A stretch of DNA of 64,000 nucleotides from Hoeflea marina (lineage in GTDB: Bacteria > Pseudomonadota > Alphaproteobacteria > Rhizobiales > Rhizobiaceae). The translations under genes were made by a program, and so were the position numbers. Shown in pieces: positions 1 through 8,806 of the stretch. Within the stretch, counting starts at the first letter, position 1. Every line of letters starts with the position of its first letter. The notes beneath the pieces are model-generated. The model made no database searches, was not told where the DNA came from, and saw only the letters and a list, made by a program, of their open reading frames with translations. The stretch spans positions 62,001-126,000 of the forward strand of contig NZ_QGTR01000006.1 of NCBI RefSeq assembly GCF_003182275.1, given 5' to 3'.

Positions 1-2235
1 TTGTCGCTCGATGTCATCGACAGGGTCTTTGCCGACCCGTCGCTCGATGGCTGGGACGGGTTCGGCCTGGCCATCCAGGCCTACCAGAAGCGGGCACCGC
101 AGGTGATCGAGCACATCGCCGCCCTCTGCAGGGCGCTCAAGCGGCGGATGATGGTGCGGCTGGTGAAGGGTGCCTATTGGGACACAGAGATCAAGCGGGC
201 GCAGGAGCGAGGTCTCGACGGCTACGGCGTGTTCACGCGCAAGGCCGCCACAGACATGAGCTACCTCGCCTGCGCGCGGCAGATGCTGGATCTGCGCGAC
301 GTGCTGTTTCCGCAGTTCGCCACCCACAACGCTCTGACGGTCGCCACCATCATGGAGATGTCGGGCGACCGCGACGGCTTCGAATTCCAGCGCCTCCACG
401 GCATGGGCGAGGTGCTCTATGAAAGCCTGATGAAGGGCAACGACCCCGTCGCCTGCCGCATCTACGCGCCGGTCGGAGGCTATCGCGACCTGCTTGCCTA
501 TCTGGTGCGGCGGCTTTTGGAAAACGGCGCCAATTCGTCGTTCGTCGCCGTCGCCGGCGACCGCAGCATTCCGATTGCCAGCCTGCTCGAGCGTCCGGCC
601 GAGAAGCTCGGCCTCGACCAGGGCCACTCCGCCCGCAACAGCCGGATTCCTGCGCCGGGGGCACTCTACCCGGACCGGGCCAATTCCTCCGGCGTCGAAT
701 TCGGCGACCGGCGGGCGCTCGCCGCTCTGGTCGCGGGCATGGGCAAGGCGGTTGCGCAGGTCGACGCGGTGCCGCTGGCCCCGGGGGTGACGGCGTCGTC
801 GCCGTCGCGCGACGTGGTCTCGCCGCACGATCCCAGCCAGATCGTCGGCACCGTGCGGGTGGCGACCTCCGCCGATGTCGACACCGCGGTGGCCACCGCG
901 CGCAAGGGATTTGCCGCCTGGTCGCGGACCCCGGCGATGGCTCGCGGCGCCATGCTGGAGAAGGCCGCCGACCTGCTGGAGGCCGACCGAGATCGTTTCC
1001 TGTCTCTGCTCTCGCGCGAGGCGGGCAAGACCATCGATGACGGCCTGTCCGAGATCCGCGAAGCGGTGGATTTCCTGCGCTACTACGCGGCGCGGGGCCG
1101 CGAGATGTTCTCGGAGATGGTGCCGATGCCCGGCCCTACGGGCGAGGACAACCGCCTCGGCTGGCGTGGCCGCGGCGTGTTTGCCTGCATCTCGCCGTGG
1201 AATTTCCCGCTGGCGATCTTCCTGGGTCAGGTCTCGGCGGCGCTGGCGGCCGGCAACGCAGTCATCGCCAAGCCGGCCGAGCAGACGCCGCTGGTGGCGC
1301 ACGAGGCGATCCGGCTGCTTCACGCCGCCGGCGTGCCTGCCGATGTGCTCATCTGCCTGCCGGGCGAGGGCGATGTCGGCGCGGCGCTGACCCGCCACCC
1401 GCGCATCGCCGGCGTCGCCTTTACCGGCTCGACCGAGACCGCCCGCGCCATCAACCGGACGCTGGCGGCCAAGGACGGCCCGATCGTGCCGCTGATCGCC
1501 GAGACCGGCGGCCTCAATGCGATGATCGTCGATGCCACGGCGCTGTCCGAACAGGTGGCCGACGACGTGGTGATGTCGGCCTTCCGCTCGGCCGGCCAGC
1601 GCTGCTCGGCGCTCCGCCTGCTGTTCCTGCAGGACGAGGTGGCCGACCAGATGCTCAAGATGATCGAGGGCGCGGCGCGGGAGCTTGTTCTCGGCGATCC
1701 TGCCCTGGTTTCGACCGATATCGGCCCGGTGATCGACCAAGCGCAGCGCACGATGCTGGCCGAGCATGTCGAGGCGATGCGGGCGACCCAGACCGTCCGC
1801 TATCAGGGCGAGGCGCCGTCCGCCGGCCTGTTCTTTGCGCCGACCATCGTCGAGCTCAAGGATGCCGCATCGCTGCAGAAGGAGATCTTCGGGCCGGTGC
1901 TGCATGTGGTGCGCTGGAAGGCGAAGGAGCTCGACAAGGTGCTCGAAGCGATCGACGCCACCGGCTTCGGCCTGACGCTCGGCGTGCACACCCGCATCGA
2001 GGCGCATGTGCGCAAGGTGGTCGACCGGCTCGACGCCGGCAATGTCTATGTCAACCGCAACATCATCGGCGCCGTCGTCGGCACCCAGCCCTTCGGCGGA
2101 TCGGGGTTGTCGGGTACCGGCTTCAAGGCCGGCGGGCCGCACTATCTGATGCGCTTTGCCCAGGAGCAGGTGGTCTCGGTCAACACCGCGGCCGCCGGCG
2201 GCAATGCCAGCCTGATTGCGATGGGGGACGGCTGA
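1..2235 (+). CDS. putA: Bifunctional proline dehydrogenase / L-glutamate gamma-semialdehyde dehydrogenase (PutA), 5'-truncated
   Basis: Oxidises proline to P5C with FAD, then glutamate semialdehyde to glutamate with NAD+, at the inner face of the membrane. The visible 744 residues hold the end of the proline dehydrogenase barrel (about 1-200, with VRLVKGAYWD and FQRLHGMGE) followed by a full aldehyde dehydrogenase domain: SPWNFPLAIF near 400, FTGST near 473, general-base Glu501 in AETGG and catalytic Cys535 in GQRCS. PutA proteins are usually 1000-1250 residues, so the N-terminal arm and early barrel lie left of the window. The TTG at base 1 is only the window edge, not a start. Whether a DNA-binding N-terminus exists cannot be judged. 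Confidence 0.96.
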   Translation: MSLDVIDRVFADPSLDGWDGFGLAIQAYQKRAPQVIEHIAALCRALKRRMMVRLVKGAYWDTEIKRAQERGLDGYGVFTRKAATDMSYLACARQMLDLRDVLFPQFATHNALTVATIMEMSGDRDGFEFQRLHGMGEVLYESLMKGNDPVACRIYAPVGGYRDLLAYLVRRLLENGANSSFVAVAGDRSIPIASLLERPAEKLGLDQGHSARNSRIPAPGALYPDRANSSGVEFGDRRALAALVAGMGKAVAQVDAVPLAPGVTASSPSRDVVSPHDPSQIVGTVRVATSADVDTAVATARKGFAAWSRTPAMARGAMLEKAADLLEADRDRFLSLLSREAGKTIDDGLSEIREAVDFLRYYAARGREMFSEMVPMPGPTGEDNRLGWRGRGVFACISPWNFPLAIFLGQVSAALAAGNAVIAKPAEQTPLVAHEAIRLLHAAGVPADVLICLPGEGDVGAALTRHPRIAGVAFTGSTETARAINRTLAAKDGPIVPLIAETGGLNAMIVDATALSEQVADDVVMSAFRSAGQRCSALRLLFLQDEVADQMLKMIEGAARELVLGDPALVSTDIGPVIDQAQRTMLAEHVEAMRATQTVRYQGEAPSAGLFFAPTIVELKDAASLQKEIFGPVLHVVRWKAKELDKVLEAIDATGFGLTLGVHTRIEAHVRKVVDRLDAGNVYVNRNIIGAVVGTQPFGGSGLSGTGFKAGGPHYLMRFAQEQVVSVNTAAAGGNASLIAMGDG

Positions 2236-2264
2236 GGATTCTCTCTTGCGTGATCGGCATGCGG

Positions 2265-3155
2265 TCAGGCGGTCAGTTCGGCCTGCTGGCGTGTCGTGTG
2301 GGCGTCGCGGGCGGGGGGACTGCCGAACATCCGGCCGTATTCGCGGTTGAACTGCGACACGCTTTCGTAGCCGACTGCAAAGGCGGCGCTGCTGGCCGTC
2401 ATGCCTTGCGATATCATCAGCCGCCGCGCCTCGATCAGGCGCATCTGCTTTTGGAACTGCAGCGGCGATAGCGAGGTGACGGCGCGAAAATGCTGGTGGA
2501 AGGATGAAGGGCTCATGCCGGCCTGCGCTGCCAGCTGCTCGACGCGCAGCGGCCGTGCATAATCGGCCCGCAGCAGCGCCACCGTGCGCGCCACCTTCTG
2601 GCTGTGGCCGTCGGGCCAGCCGAGACGGCGGATATCGGCGCCGTGGCGGCCGGCCAGCAGCCAGTAGTGGAATTCGCGGATATGCTGGGCCTGCAGCACC
2701 GGCAGCGATGCCGGGCGATCGAGCAACTGCATCAGCCGCAGGGCGGCATCGGCGACATCGGCCTCGGTCGGATCGACGCGCACCGGCGGGGCGGACACCG
2801 GCGATGGCCGCATCTGCAGCGACAATTCGGCGATCACTGCAGCATCGAGCTCCAGCACGAAGGAGACATAGGGTTCCGCCACGCTGGCGCGGGTGATCTG
2901 GCTGACCGTCGGCACGTCGGCGGTGATCAGCAGGCTGTCGCCGGCGCCGAAGGCGAAGGTTTGCGTGCCCATGGTCACCTGCTTGCCGCCCTGCAGCACC
3001 AGGCATACGAGCGGCCGCGAGACGGCGCAGTCGAGACCGCTCGGCGTGGTCGAATGCACGATGGTCAGACCGGGCAGCGGCGTCTCGATCGTTCCGTCGG
3101 GGCTGGAATGGGTCTCGGCGTGGTGGAGGGCGGCGGCAATCAGGGTTTTGGTCAT
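2265..3155 (-). CDS. AraC-family transcriptional regulator
   Basis: 296 residues. The N-terminal part (about 20-170) looks like the AraC_N cupin-type sensor of the AraC/YqhC group. The C-terminal third carries two helix-turn-helix units (RVEQLAAQAGMSPSSFHQHFR near 210 and ASSAAFAVGYESVSQFNREYGRMFG near 255), the classic XylS/AraC signature. It is divergent from an SDR oxidoreductase, with 133 bp between the start codons, the usual arrangement for a regulator and its target in this subfamily. The inducer is unknown. It converges on putA with a 29-bp gap. Confidence 0.9.
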   Translation of the reverse strand: MTKTLIAAALHHAETHSSPDGTIETPLPGLTIVHSTTPSGLDCAVSRPLVCLVLQGGKQVTMGTQTFAFGAGDSLLITADVPTVSQITRASVAEPYVSFVLELDAAVIAELSLQMRPSPVSAPPVRVDPTEADVADAALRLMQLLDRPASLPVLQAQHIREFHYWLLAGRHGADIRRLGWPDGHSQKVARTVALLRADYARPLRVEQLAAQAGMSPSSFHQHFRAVTSLSPLQFQKQMRLIEARRLMISQGMTASSAAFAVGYESVSQFNREYGRMFGSPPARDAHTTRQQAELTA

Positions 3156-3288
3156 GCCGCGATGCTAGCCGATATGCTGTCCTGACGGAACGGGTCTGGA
3201 GGAATAGGCAAAAATCGCCACGGTTTCGGCAACGACGGTTCTGGTCGGCGGGCGCTATCACTCGGCCTGCACACAACAGGAGTTTCCA

Positions 3289-4044
3289 ATGACCAAGATC
3301 GCCCTCGTGACCGGTGGCAGCCGTGGCCTCGGCCGCAACACCGCCCTCAATATCGCCCGCCATGGCGGAGACGTCGTCCTCACCTATCACAGCCGCGCCG
3401 ATGCCGCCGATGCCGTCGTCGCCGAAATCGCGGCCCTCGGTCGCAAGGCCGTGGCCCTGCGGCTCGACACCGGCGCCACCGACCAATTTCCCGGCTTCTG
3501 CACAGAGCTGCGGGCTGTGCTCAAGGACACCTGGCAGCGCGAGAGCTTCGACCACCTTGTCAACAATGCCGGCCATGGCGACACTGCGCTGATTGCCGAG
3601 ACCACCGAGGCGCAGTTCGACGCGCTGGTCAATGTCCACTTCAAGGGCGTGTTCTTCCTCACCCAGGCGCTGCTGCCGCTGATCGCCGATGGTGGCCGCA
3701 TCGTCAACCTCTCATCGGGTCTGGTGAGGGTCTCGGCTCCGGGTTGGGCGGCCTATGCGGCGGTCAAGGGCGCAGTCGAAGTGCTGACCCTCTACATGGC
3801 CAAGGAACTGGGCGCGCGCGGCATTGCCGTCAACACGGTGGCGCCCGGCGCGATCGAGACCGACTTCTTCGGCGGTGCCGTGCGCGATACGCCGGCCTTC
3901 AACGCCTTCTTCGCGGAGATGACCGCACTTGGGCGCGTCGGCCTGCCGGATGATATCGGCCCGATGATCGCCAGCCTGCTGTCGGACGACAATCGCTGGG
4001 TCAACGCCCAACGGATCGAGGTGTCCGGCGGACAGGGCATCTAG
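3289..4044 (+). CDS. SDR-family NAD(P)-dependent oxidoreductase
   Basis: 251 residues, classical short-chain dehydrogenase length. TGGSRGLG at 8-15 is the Rossmann cofactor loop, NNAG lies near 92, and a Ser plus YAAVK motif near 145-165 forms the catalytic Ser-Tyr-Lys set. The C-terminal GGQGI ending is typical. An AGGAG ribosome site stands upstream of the ATG. Substrate is not deducible; 3-oxoacyl reductase-like enzymes and YqhC-regulated aldehyde/ketone reductases are both possible. The divergent AraC gene is its likely regulator. Confidence 0.88.
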   Translation: MTKIALVTGGSRGLGRNTALNIARHGGDVVLTYHSRADAADAVVAEIAALGRKAVALRLDTGATDQFPGFCTELRAVLKDTWQRESFDHLVNNAGHGDTALIAETTEAQFDALVNVHFKGVFFLTQALLPLIADGGRIVNLSSGLVRVSAPGWAAYAAVKGAVEVLTLYMAKELGARGIAVNTVAPGAIETDFFGGAVRDTPAFNAFFAEMTALGRVGLPDDIGPMIASLLSDDNRWVNAQRIEVSGGQGI

Positions 4045-4274
4045 CATCGGCGACGGTCGGGCGGCGCGCACCCTTCTCCGGGGGGCTGTGTCGCCGGCGC
4101 GGCCGGCGGCGGCAACGCCGGTCCGATCGCGGTGGAGCGGCTGAGCGCGGCGCGGCCCCGCATCGCATTTCGTCCGGTCCGTGTCATCTTGGATATGGCA
4201 TTGCGCCGCATTTCGGGTTCTATTCGCTGTCACTAATCCGCCGGGAGGGCGAAAGCAGGGAAGGGAACGACGAC

Positions 4275-5954
4275 ATGGCCGACTTCACATCCGATATCGC
4301 GATTGCGCGAGCCGCCAGCAAGAAGCCGATCATGGAGATCGGGGCGAGGCTCGGCATTCCGTCCGAGCATCTGCTGCCCTATGGCCATGACAAGGCCAAG
4401 GTCTCCGCCGAGTTCATTGCCGCCAGCAAGGGCGGCAGGGACGGCAAGCTGATCCTGGTCACGGCGATCAATCCGACACCGGCGGGCGAGGGCAAGACCA
4501 CCACCACGGTCGGCCTCGGCGACGGGCTCAACCGCATCGGCAAGAAGGCGATGATCTGCATCCGCGAAGCCTCGCTGGGGCCGAATTTCGGCATCAAGGG
4601 CGGGGCCGCCGGCGGCGGCTTTTCGCAAGTGGTGCCGATGGAGGACATGAACCTGCATTTCACCGGCGACTTCCACGCCATCACCACGGCGCACAATCTG
4701 CTTGCGGCGCTGATCGACAACCACATCTACTGGGGCAACGAGCTCAATATCGACATCCGCCGCATCGCCTGGCGCCGGGTGATGGACATGAACGACCGGG
4801 CGCTGCGCGCCATCACCTGCTCGCTCGGCGGTGTTGCCAACGGATTTCCGCGCGAGACCGGTTTTGACATCACGGTCGCCTCGGAAGTGATGGCAATCCT
4901 TTGTCTTGCGACCGATCTGAAGGATCTCGAAAAGCGGCTCGGCAACATCATCGTCGGCTATCGCCGCGACAGGAGCCCGGTGTTTGCCCGCGACCTCAAG
5001 GCCGACGGCGCCATGACGGTGCTGCTCAGGGACGCCATGCAGCCGAACCTGGTGCAGACGCTGGAAAACAATCCGGCCTTCGTGCATGGCGGCCCGTTTG
5101 CCAACATCGCGCACGGCTGCAATTCGGTGGTGGCGACGACGACGGCGCTCAAGCTTGCCGATTACGTGGTGACAGAGGCCGGCTTCGGCGCCGACCTGGG
5201 GGCGGAGAAATTCTTCGACATCAAATGCCGCAAGGCGGGGTTGAAGCCCGACGCCGCGGTGATCGTCGCCACGGTGCGGGCGATGAAAATGAATGGCGGC
5301 GTCAAGAAGGACGACCTTGCAGCCGAGAACATCGACGCCGTGCGCAAGGGCTGCGCCAATCTCGGCCGCCACGTCCAGAACGTGAAGAAGTTCGGCGTGC
5401 CGGTGGTGGTGGCGATCAACCATTTCGTCTCCGACACCGAGGCCGAGATCCAGGCGGTGAAGGACTATGTCGCCACGCTCGGCGCCGAGGCGATCCTGTG
5501 CAGGCACTGGGCGCAGGGCTCGGCGGGCATCGAGGATCTGGCGCGCAAGGTGGTGGAACTGGCCGAATCCGGCCAGGCGCAGTTCGCGCCGCTCTATCCC
5601 GACGACATGAAGCTGATCGAAAAGATCGAGACGATCGCCACCGAGATCTACCATGCCGGCGAGGTGATCGCCGACAAGTCGGTGCGCGACCAGCTCCGGC
5701 AGTGGGAGGAACAGGGCTACGGCCATCTCCCGATCTGCATGGCCAAGACGCAGTATTCGTTCTCGACCGATCCGCATCTGCGCGGCGCGCCCACCGGCCA
5801 CACCGTGCCCGTGCGCGAGGTGCGGCTGTCGGCGGGCGCCGGCTTCATCGTCGTCATCACCGGCGAGATCATGACCATGCCGGGCCTGCCGCGGACCCCG
5901 TCCTCGGAAAAGATCTTCATCAACGACCAGGGGCAGATCGAAGGCCTGTTCTAG
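4275..5954 (+). CDS. fhs: Formate--tetrahydrofolate ligase
   Basis: Makes 10-formyl-THF from formate, THF and ATP for one-carbon metabolism in the cytosol. 559 residues is the expected family length. The P-loop-like TPAGEGKTT lies near 71-79, followed by [19 protein letters not shown] near 98-116 and ANIAHGCNS near 276, all hallmarks of the family. The C-terminus [17 protein letters not shown] is also conserved. It stands alone, with 230 bp upstream and 340 bp downstream free of genes. Confidence 0.97.
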   Translation: MADFTSDIAIARAASKKPIMEIGARLGIPSEHLLPYGHDKAKVSAEFIAASKGGRDGKLILVTAINPTPAGEGKTTTTVGLGDGLNRIGKKAMICIREASLGPNFGIKGGAAGGGFSQVVPMEDMNLHFTGDFHAITTAHNLLAALIDNHIYWGNELNIDIRRIAWRRVMDMNDRALRAITCSLGGVANGFPRETGFDITVASEVMAILCLATDLKDLEKRLGNIIVGYRRDRSPVFARDLKADGAMTVLLRDAMQPNLVQTLENNPAFVHGGPFANIAHGCNSVVATTTALKLADYVVTEAGFGADLGAEKFFDIKCRKAGLKPDAAVIVATVRAMKMNGGVKKDDLAAENIDAVRKGCANLGRHVQNVKKFGVPVVVAINHFVSDTEAEIQAVKDYVATLGAEAILCRHWAQGSAGIEDLARKVVELAESGQAQFAPLYPDDMKLIEKIETIATEIYHAGEVIADKSVRDQLRQWEEQGYGHLPICMAKTQYSFSTDPHLRGAPTGHTVPVREVRLSAGAGFIVVITGEIMTMPGLPRTPSSEKIFINDQGQIEGLF

Positions 5955-6159
5955 CAACAGCCCGCGGGCGGGATCGAAACCGCCGGAGCGGCAGCTGGTC
6001 GTCTTGCCAGGCGGTCGGCGCGGAAAGCCGTTGGCGACAAGGACGGCAGCCCCGCCGTCCGGCTGCAACAGCCGCGGCGACCGGCCGGGCTTTCCGTGTC
6101 CGGGCCGACACAGGCGAGACCGCGCTGGTTCAGAACCGTGGCAATCGCCCGATTATATC

Positions 6160-6186
6160 TTGACTTGATTTATCATGTTTTATATG
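6160..6186 (+). promoter_or_regulatory. Iron-responsive operator (TGA-N9-TCA) overlapping the shmR promoter
   Basis: TGACTTGATTTATCA at 6161-6175 is an exact TGA-N9-TCA palindrome, the iron-responsive operator linked to RirA-type repression in rhizobia. The same bases supply a TTGACT -35 (6160-6165), and TATATG at 6181-6186 can serve as -10, so a bound repressor would cover the promoter. It lies 122 bp upstream of the receptor start. Binding by RirA is inferred from the motif and the target gene. Confidence 0.75.
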
Positions 6187-6296
6187 TGGCAGAAACAAGG
6201 CGTCCCAAGCGCCCGATGTACCTCGTAAAACCAGCCAGCCATTCGGGAAGTCGTTTCCCCGCAGCCAGCCAGAGACCCTTTGAAAGGATCCCGAAC

Positions 6297-8510
6297 ATGG
6301 TTGCCGGACGATTCCGCGACGTCTTGCTGGCTGGCAGTGCGCTTGCCGTTTTCACATTGGTATCACCAGCCCAGGCGCAGCAGAGCGACGGCGCGGCTTC
6401 GACCACGGAACTGGAGCGGCTTGTCGTGTCGGGCGGCGGCGAAACCAAGGGAGTGGCCGACACGCCGCTGGCGACGGAGACGACCGCAGAGCAGATCGAG
6501 GATGCCCAGATCACCAGCATCGAGGAACTGGGCCGGGCGCTCGAGCCGGGCGTCAACTTCAACAGCGCCAATGGCAGCGTCAACATCCGCGGCCTCGACG
6601 GTCCCAGGGTGCTCACCACCATTGACGGCATTCCCATTCCCTATCTCGAAGATGGCGCCCGCGGCGCGGATGGCGGCATCAACAGCTTCGACTTCAATTC
6701 GCTCGACGCCATCAACATCGTGCGCGGCGGCGATTCGAGCCGTGGCGGCTCTGGTGCGCTCGGCGGCGCGATGGTGCTGGGGACCCTCGAGCCGGAAGAC
6801 CTGATCGAGGAGGGCCGCAACTCGGGCGGCTACGTGAAATCCATTTTCGACAGCAAGGACATGAGCATCGGCGGATTTGCCGGCGTCGCGGCGCGCATGG
6901 GCGACACCTCCGTGCTGTTTCAGGGCGGCTACCGGGTCGGCGGCGAGACCGAGAGCAACGGCGAAACCGGCGGCTACGGACCGACGCGGACGGAGGCCAA
7001 TCCGGCCGACTACGATGAGAACAATCTGCTGTTCAAGATCCGCCAGGCTACGGCGGCCGGCCACACATTCGGCCTCACTGGCGAGCGTTACGACATCCAG
7101 AAGGATACGGACCTGATGTCCGAGCAGACGCCAGCGGGCAACTATCGGCCCGGAAACTGGTCGGGCTTCGAGGGCACGAGGCGGGAACGGCTGTCGTTCG
7201 ACTACGATTACAATGCGGTCGATGACACGTCCGTCTTCGACACGGCCAGCGCCGTGCTCTACTGGCAGCGGCTCGGCCGGTCGAGCGGCAATGACGGCCA
7301 TCGCTACACGTCCGTCGTCGGCGACTATTCGCGCCTGAGCGAAGTCACCAATGACTCGTATGGGCTGTCGGGTTTCGGGGAGAAGACGCTGGAACTCGGC
7401 GCACTGAGCCACAGGTTCACGATTGGCGGCAATTTTGCCACCGGGACGACGTCGCAGTATACGTCCGGCGAGGATTCCTGCGATGAGGCGCCAAGCTTCT
7501 CGTGCAATTTCCTGCACACCAACCAGTCCGACATGCCGGATGTCGATTCCACCCAGGCCGGCATCTTCATCGATGACGAGATCAGCATCGGCGGCAGCGG
7601 GTTCTCGCTGACCCCGGGCCTGCGCTACGACTGGTACGAGCACTCGCCCAAAGACACTCCGGCCTACCAGGTGAATCCGAACTATGCCGGCCTGCCGGAT
7701 GGCCAGAGCGAGGGTCAGCTGTCGCCCAAGCTGCTCGGCAAGTACGAGGTCACGCCGGAATTCGATGTCTTCGCCCAGTGGGCGATGGCCTTCCGCGCGC
7801 CGACGCCTTCGGAACTCTATCTCGATTACGGCGCCCCCGGAACCTATCTGAGCATCGGCAATCCGGACCTGAAGCCCGAATCCAGCAACGGCTTCGAGAT
7901 CGGCGCCAGCTACGACAACGGTACTTTGAGGGGGCGGGCCACTGGCTTCTACAACCGCTACCAGGACTTCATCGACACGCGCAGCCTCTCGGCGGACGAG
8001 CAGGCCGACCTCGGCATCACACCCGGCACCTATCCCTTCGGCGTGACCCAGAGCATCAACCGCGCCAATGTCGAGATCTATGGCGCCGAGTTCAGCCTGG
8101 AGAAGACCTTCGACAGCGGCTTCATCCTGCACGGCGGGCTGGCCTATGCACGCGGCATCGACACCGACACCCGCGAGGTGCTGGGGTCCGTGGCGCCGCT
8201 CAAGGCGGTCCTCGGCGCCGGCTACGCCACCGAGACCTGGGGCGCCAATGTCAACTGGATCGGGGTTGCCGGAGTTTCCGAAAACTCGACAGCCAACTAC
8301 AAGGCATCGAGCTACAGCATCGTCGACACCACCGCCTGGTGGAGGCCGGCCCAGCTCAAGGGCTTGAGCGTCCAGGCGGGGATCTACAACATCTTCGACG
8401 AGACCTACTACGACGCCGTCAGCCTGCGCGACGTGTCGATGACCCAGCCGGAGGCTTTCTATTCCGAGCCGGGCCGGACCTTCAAGCTGTCCATCACCCA
8501 GCGGTTCTGA
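6297..8510 (+). CDS. shmR: TonB-dependent haem receptor, ShmR/HmuR type
   Basis: 737-residue outer-membrane receptor importing haem-type iron sources with TonB energy. The start at 6297 is chosen because AAAGGA lies 8 bases upstream and the protein then begins with a clear signal peptide ending AQAQQ near residue 30; the open frame extends further upstream but without a ribosome site. The plug domain spans about 50-165 (VNIRGLDGPRVLTTIDGIP) and the rest is the 22-strand barrel ending in Phe. FRAP (499-502) and NPDL (522-525) boxes mark the haem/haemoglobin receptor family. No His lies between these boxes, unlike classical HemR. Its place directly before trpE matches shmR in Sinorhizobium. Confidence 0.85.
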   Translation: MVAGRFRDVLLAGSALAVFTLVSPAQAQQSDGAASTTELERLVVSGGGETKGVADTPLATETTAEQIEDAQITSIEELGRALEPGVNFNSANGSVNIRGLDGPRVLTTIDGIPIPYLEDGARGADGGINSFDFNSLDAINIVRGGDSSRGGSGALGGAMVLGTLEPEDLIEEGRNSGGYVKSIFDSKDMSIGGFAGVAARMGDTSVLFQGGYRVGGETESNGETGGYGPTRTEANPADYDENNLLFKIRQATAAGHTFGLTGERYDIQKDTDLMSEQTPAGNYRPGNWSGFEGTRRERLSFDYDYNAVDDTSVFDTASAVLYWQRLGRSSGNDGHRYTSVVGDYSRLSEVTNDSYGLSGFGEKTLELGALSHRFTIGGNFATGTTSQYTSGEDSCDEAPSFSCNFLHTNQSDMPDVDSTQAGIFIDDEISIGGSGFSLTPGLRYDWYEHSPKDTPAYQVNPNYAGLPDGQSEGQLSPKLLGKYEVTPEFDVFAQWAMAFRAPTPSELYLDYGAPGTYLSIGNPDLKPESSNGFEIGASYDNGTLRGRATGFYNRYQDFIDTRSLSADEQADLGITPGTYPFGVTQSINRANVEIYGAEFSLEKTFDSGFILHGGLAYARGIDTDTREVLGSVAPLKAVLGAGYATETWGANVNWIGVAGVSENSTANYKASSYSIVDTTAWWRPAQLKGLSVQAGIYNIFDETYYDAVSLRDVSMTQPEAFYSEPGRTFKLSITQRF

Positions 8511-8608
8511 CCGATGGTTTCCCGCGCCAGTCGCAGTGGCCGGCGCGGGCCTCTCGCCAACTCCGCAAGACCCACCTGGCGTTTGCGCTGGGGCACGTGA
8601 CAAGAGGC

Positions 8609-8637
8609 TTGCCGAAAAGCGCGTTCGCCGCTATGGA
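8609..8637 (+). promoter_or_regulatory. Candidate trpL/trpE promoter
   Basis: TTGCCG (8609-8614), a 17-bp spacer and TATGGA (8632-8637) form a plausible sigma-70 promoter. Six bases follow before the trpL ATG at 8644, so the predicted +1 is the A of the start codon. This would make trpL leaderless, as known for Sinorhizobium meliloti trpL. A GGAG inside the -10 region could act as a ribosome site only if transcription began further upstream. Confidence 0.6.
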
Positions 8638-8643
8638 GATTTC

Positions 8644-8700
8644 ATGAGCACACTCGCAGCAAGCATGAACTGGTGGTGGACCCGCATCCCGCGGCACTGA
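8644..8700 (+). CDS. trpL: trp operon leader peptide
   Basis: An 18-residue [21 protein letters not shown], with three tandem Trp codons at 8671-8679, followed by a terminator hairpin and trpEG. This is the rhizobial trp attenuator: when charged tRNA-Trp is scarce the ribosome stalls on the Trp codons and the antiterminator forms. In Sinorhizobium meliloti both the attenuated RNA (rnTrpL) and the leader peptide also act in trans; whether that holds here is inference. Confidence 0.9.
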   Translation: MSTLAASMNWWWTRIPRH

Positions 8701-8758
8701 CCACGCATGTGCGTTGCAGATCAACAAGCCGCCCGGGAAGTCTCCAGGCGGCTTTTTT
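8688..8758 (+). terminator. trp attenuator (antiterminator and intrinsic terminator)
   Basis: AAGCCGCC (8726-8733) pairs with GGCGGCTT (8747-8754) and runs into six Ts (8753-8758), an intrinsic terminator ahead of trpEG. The left arm GCCGC (8728-8732) can instead pair with GCGGC (8691-8695) just after the Trp codons, giving a mutually exclusive antiterminator. The terminated RNA would be about 115 nt. Confidence 0.85.
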
Positions 8759-8806
8759 GTTTCGGCCGCTGGATCTTCGAGCCCGGCGGCGGAACAGGGG
8801 ACCAAG

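Noticed and set aside
4233-6068. 611-residue open frame opposite fhs
   Set aside because: It is a His/Arg/Asp-rich antisense shadow of fhs with no domain; the fhs frame has full family conservation.
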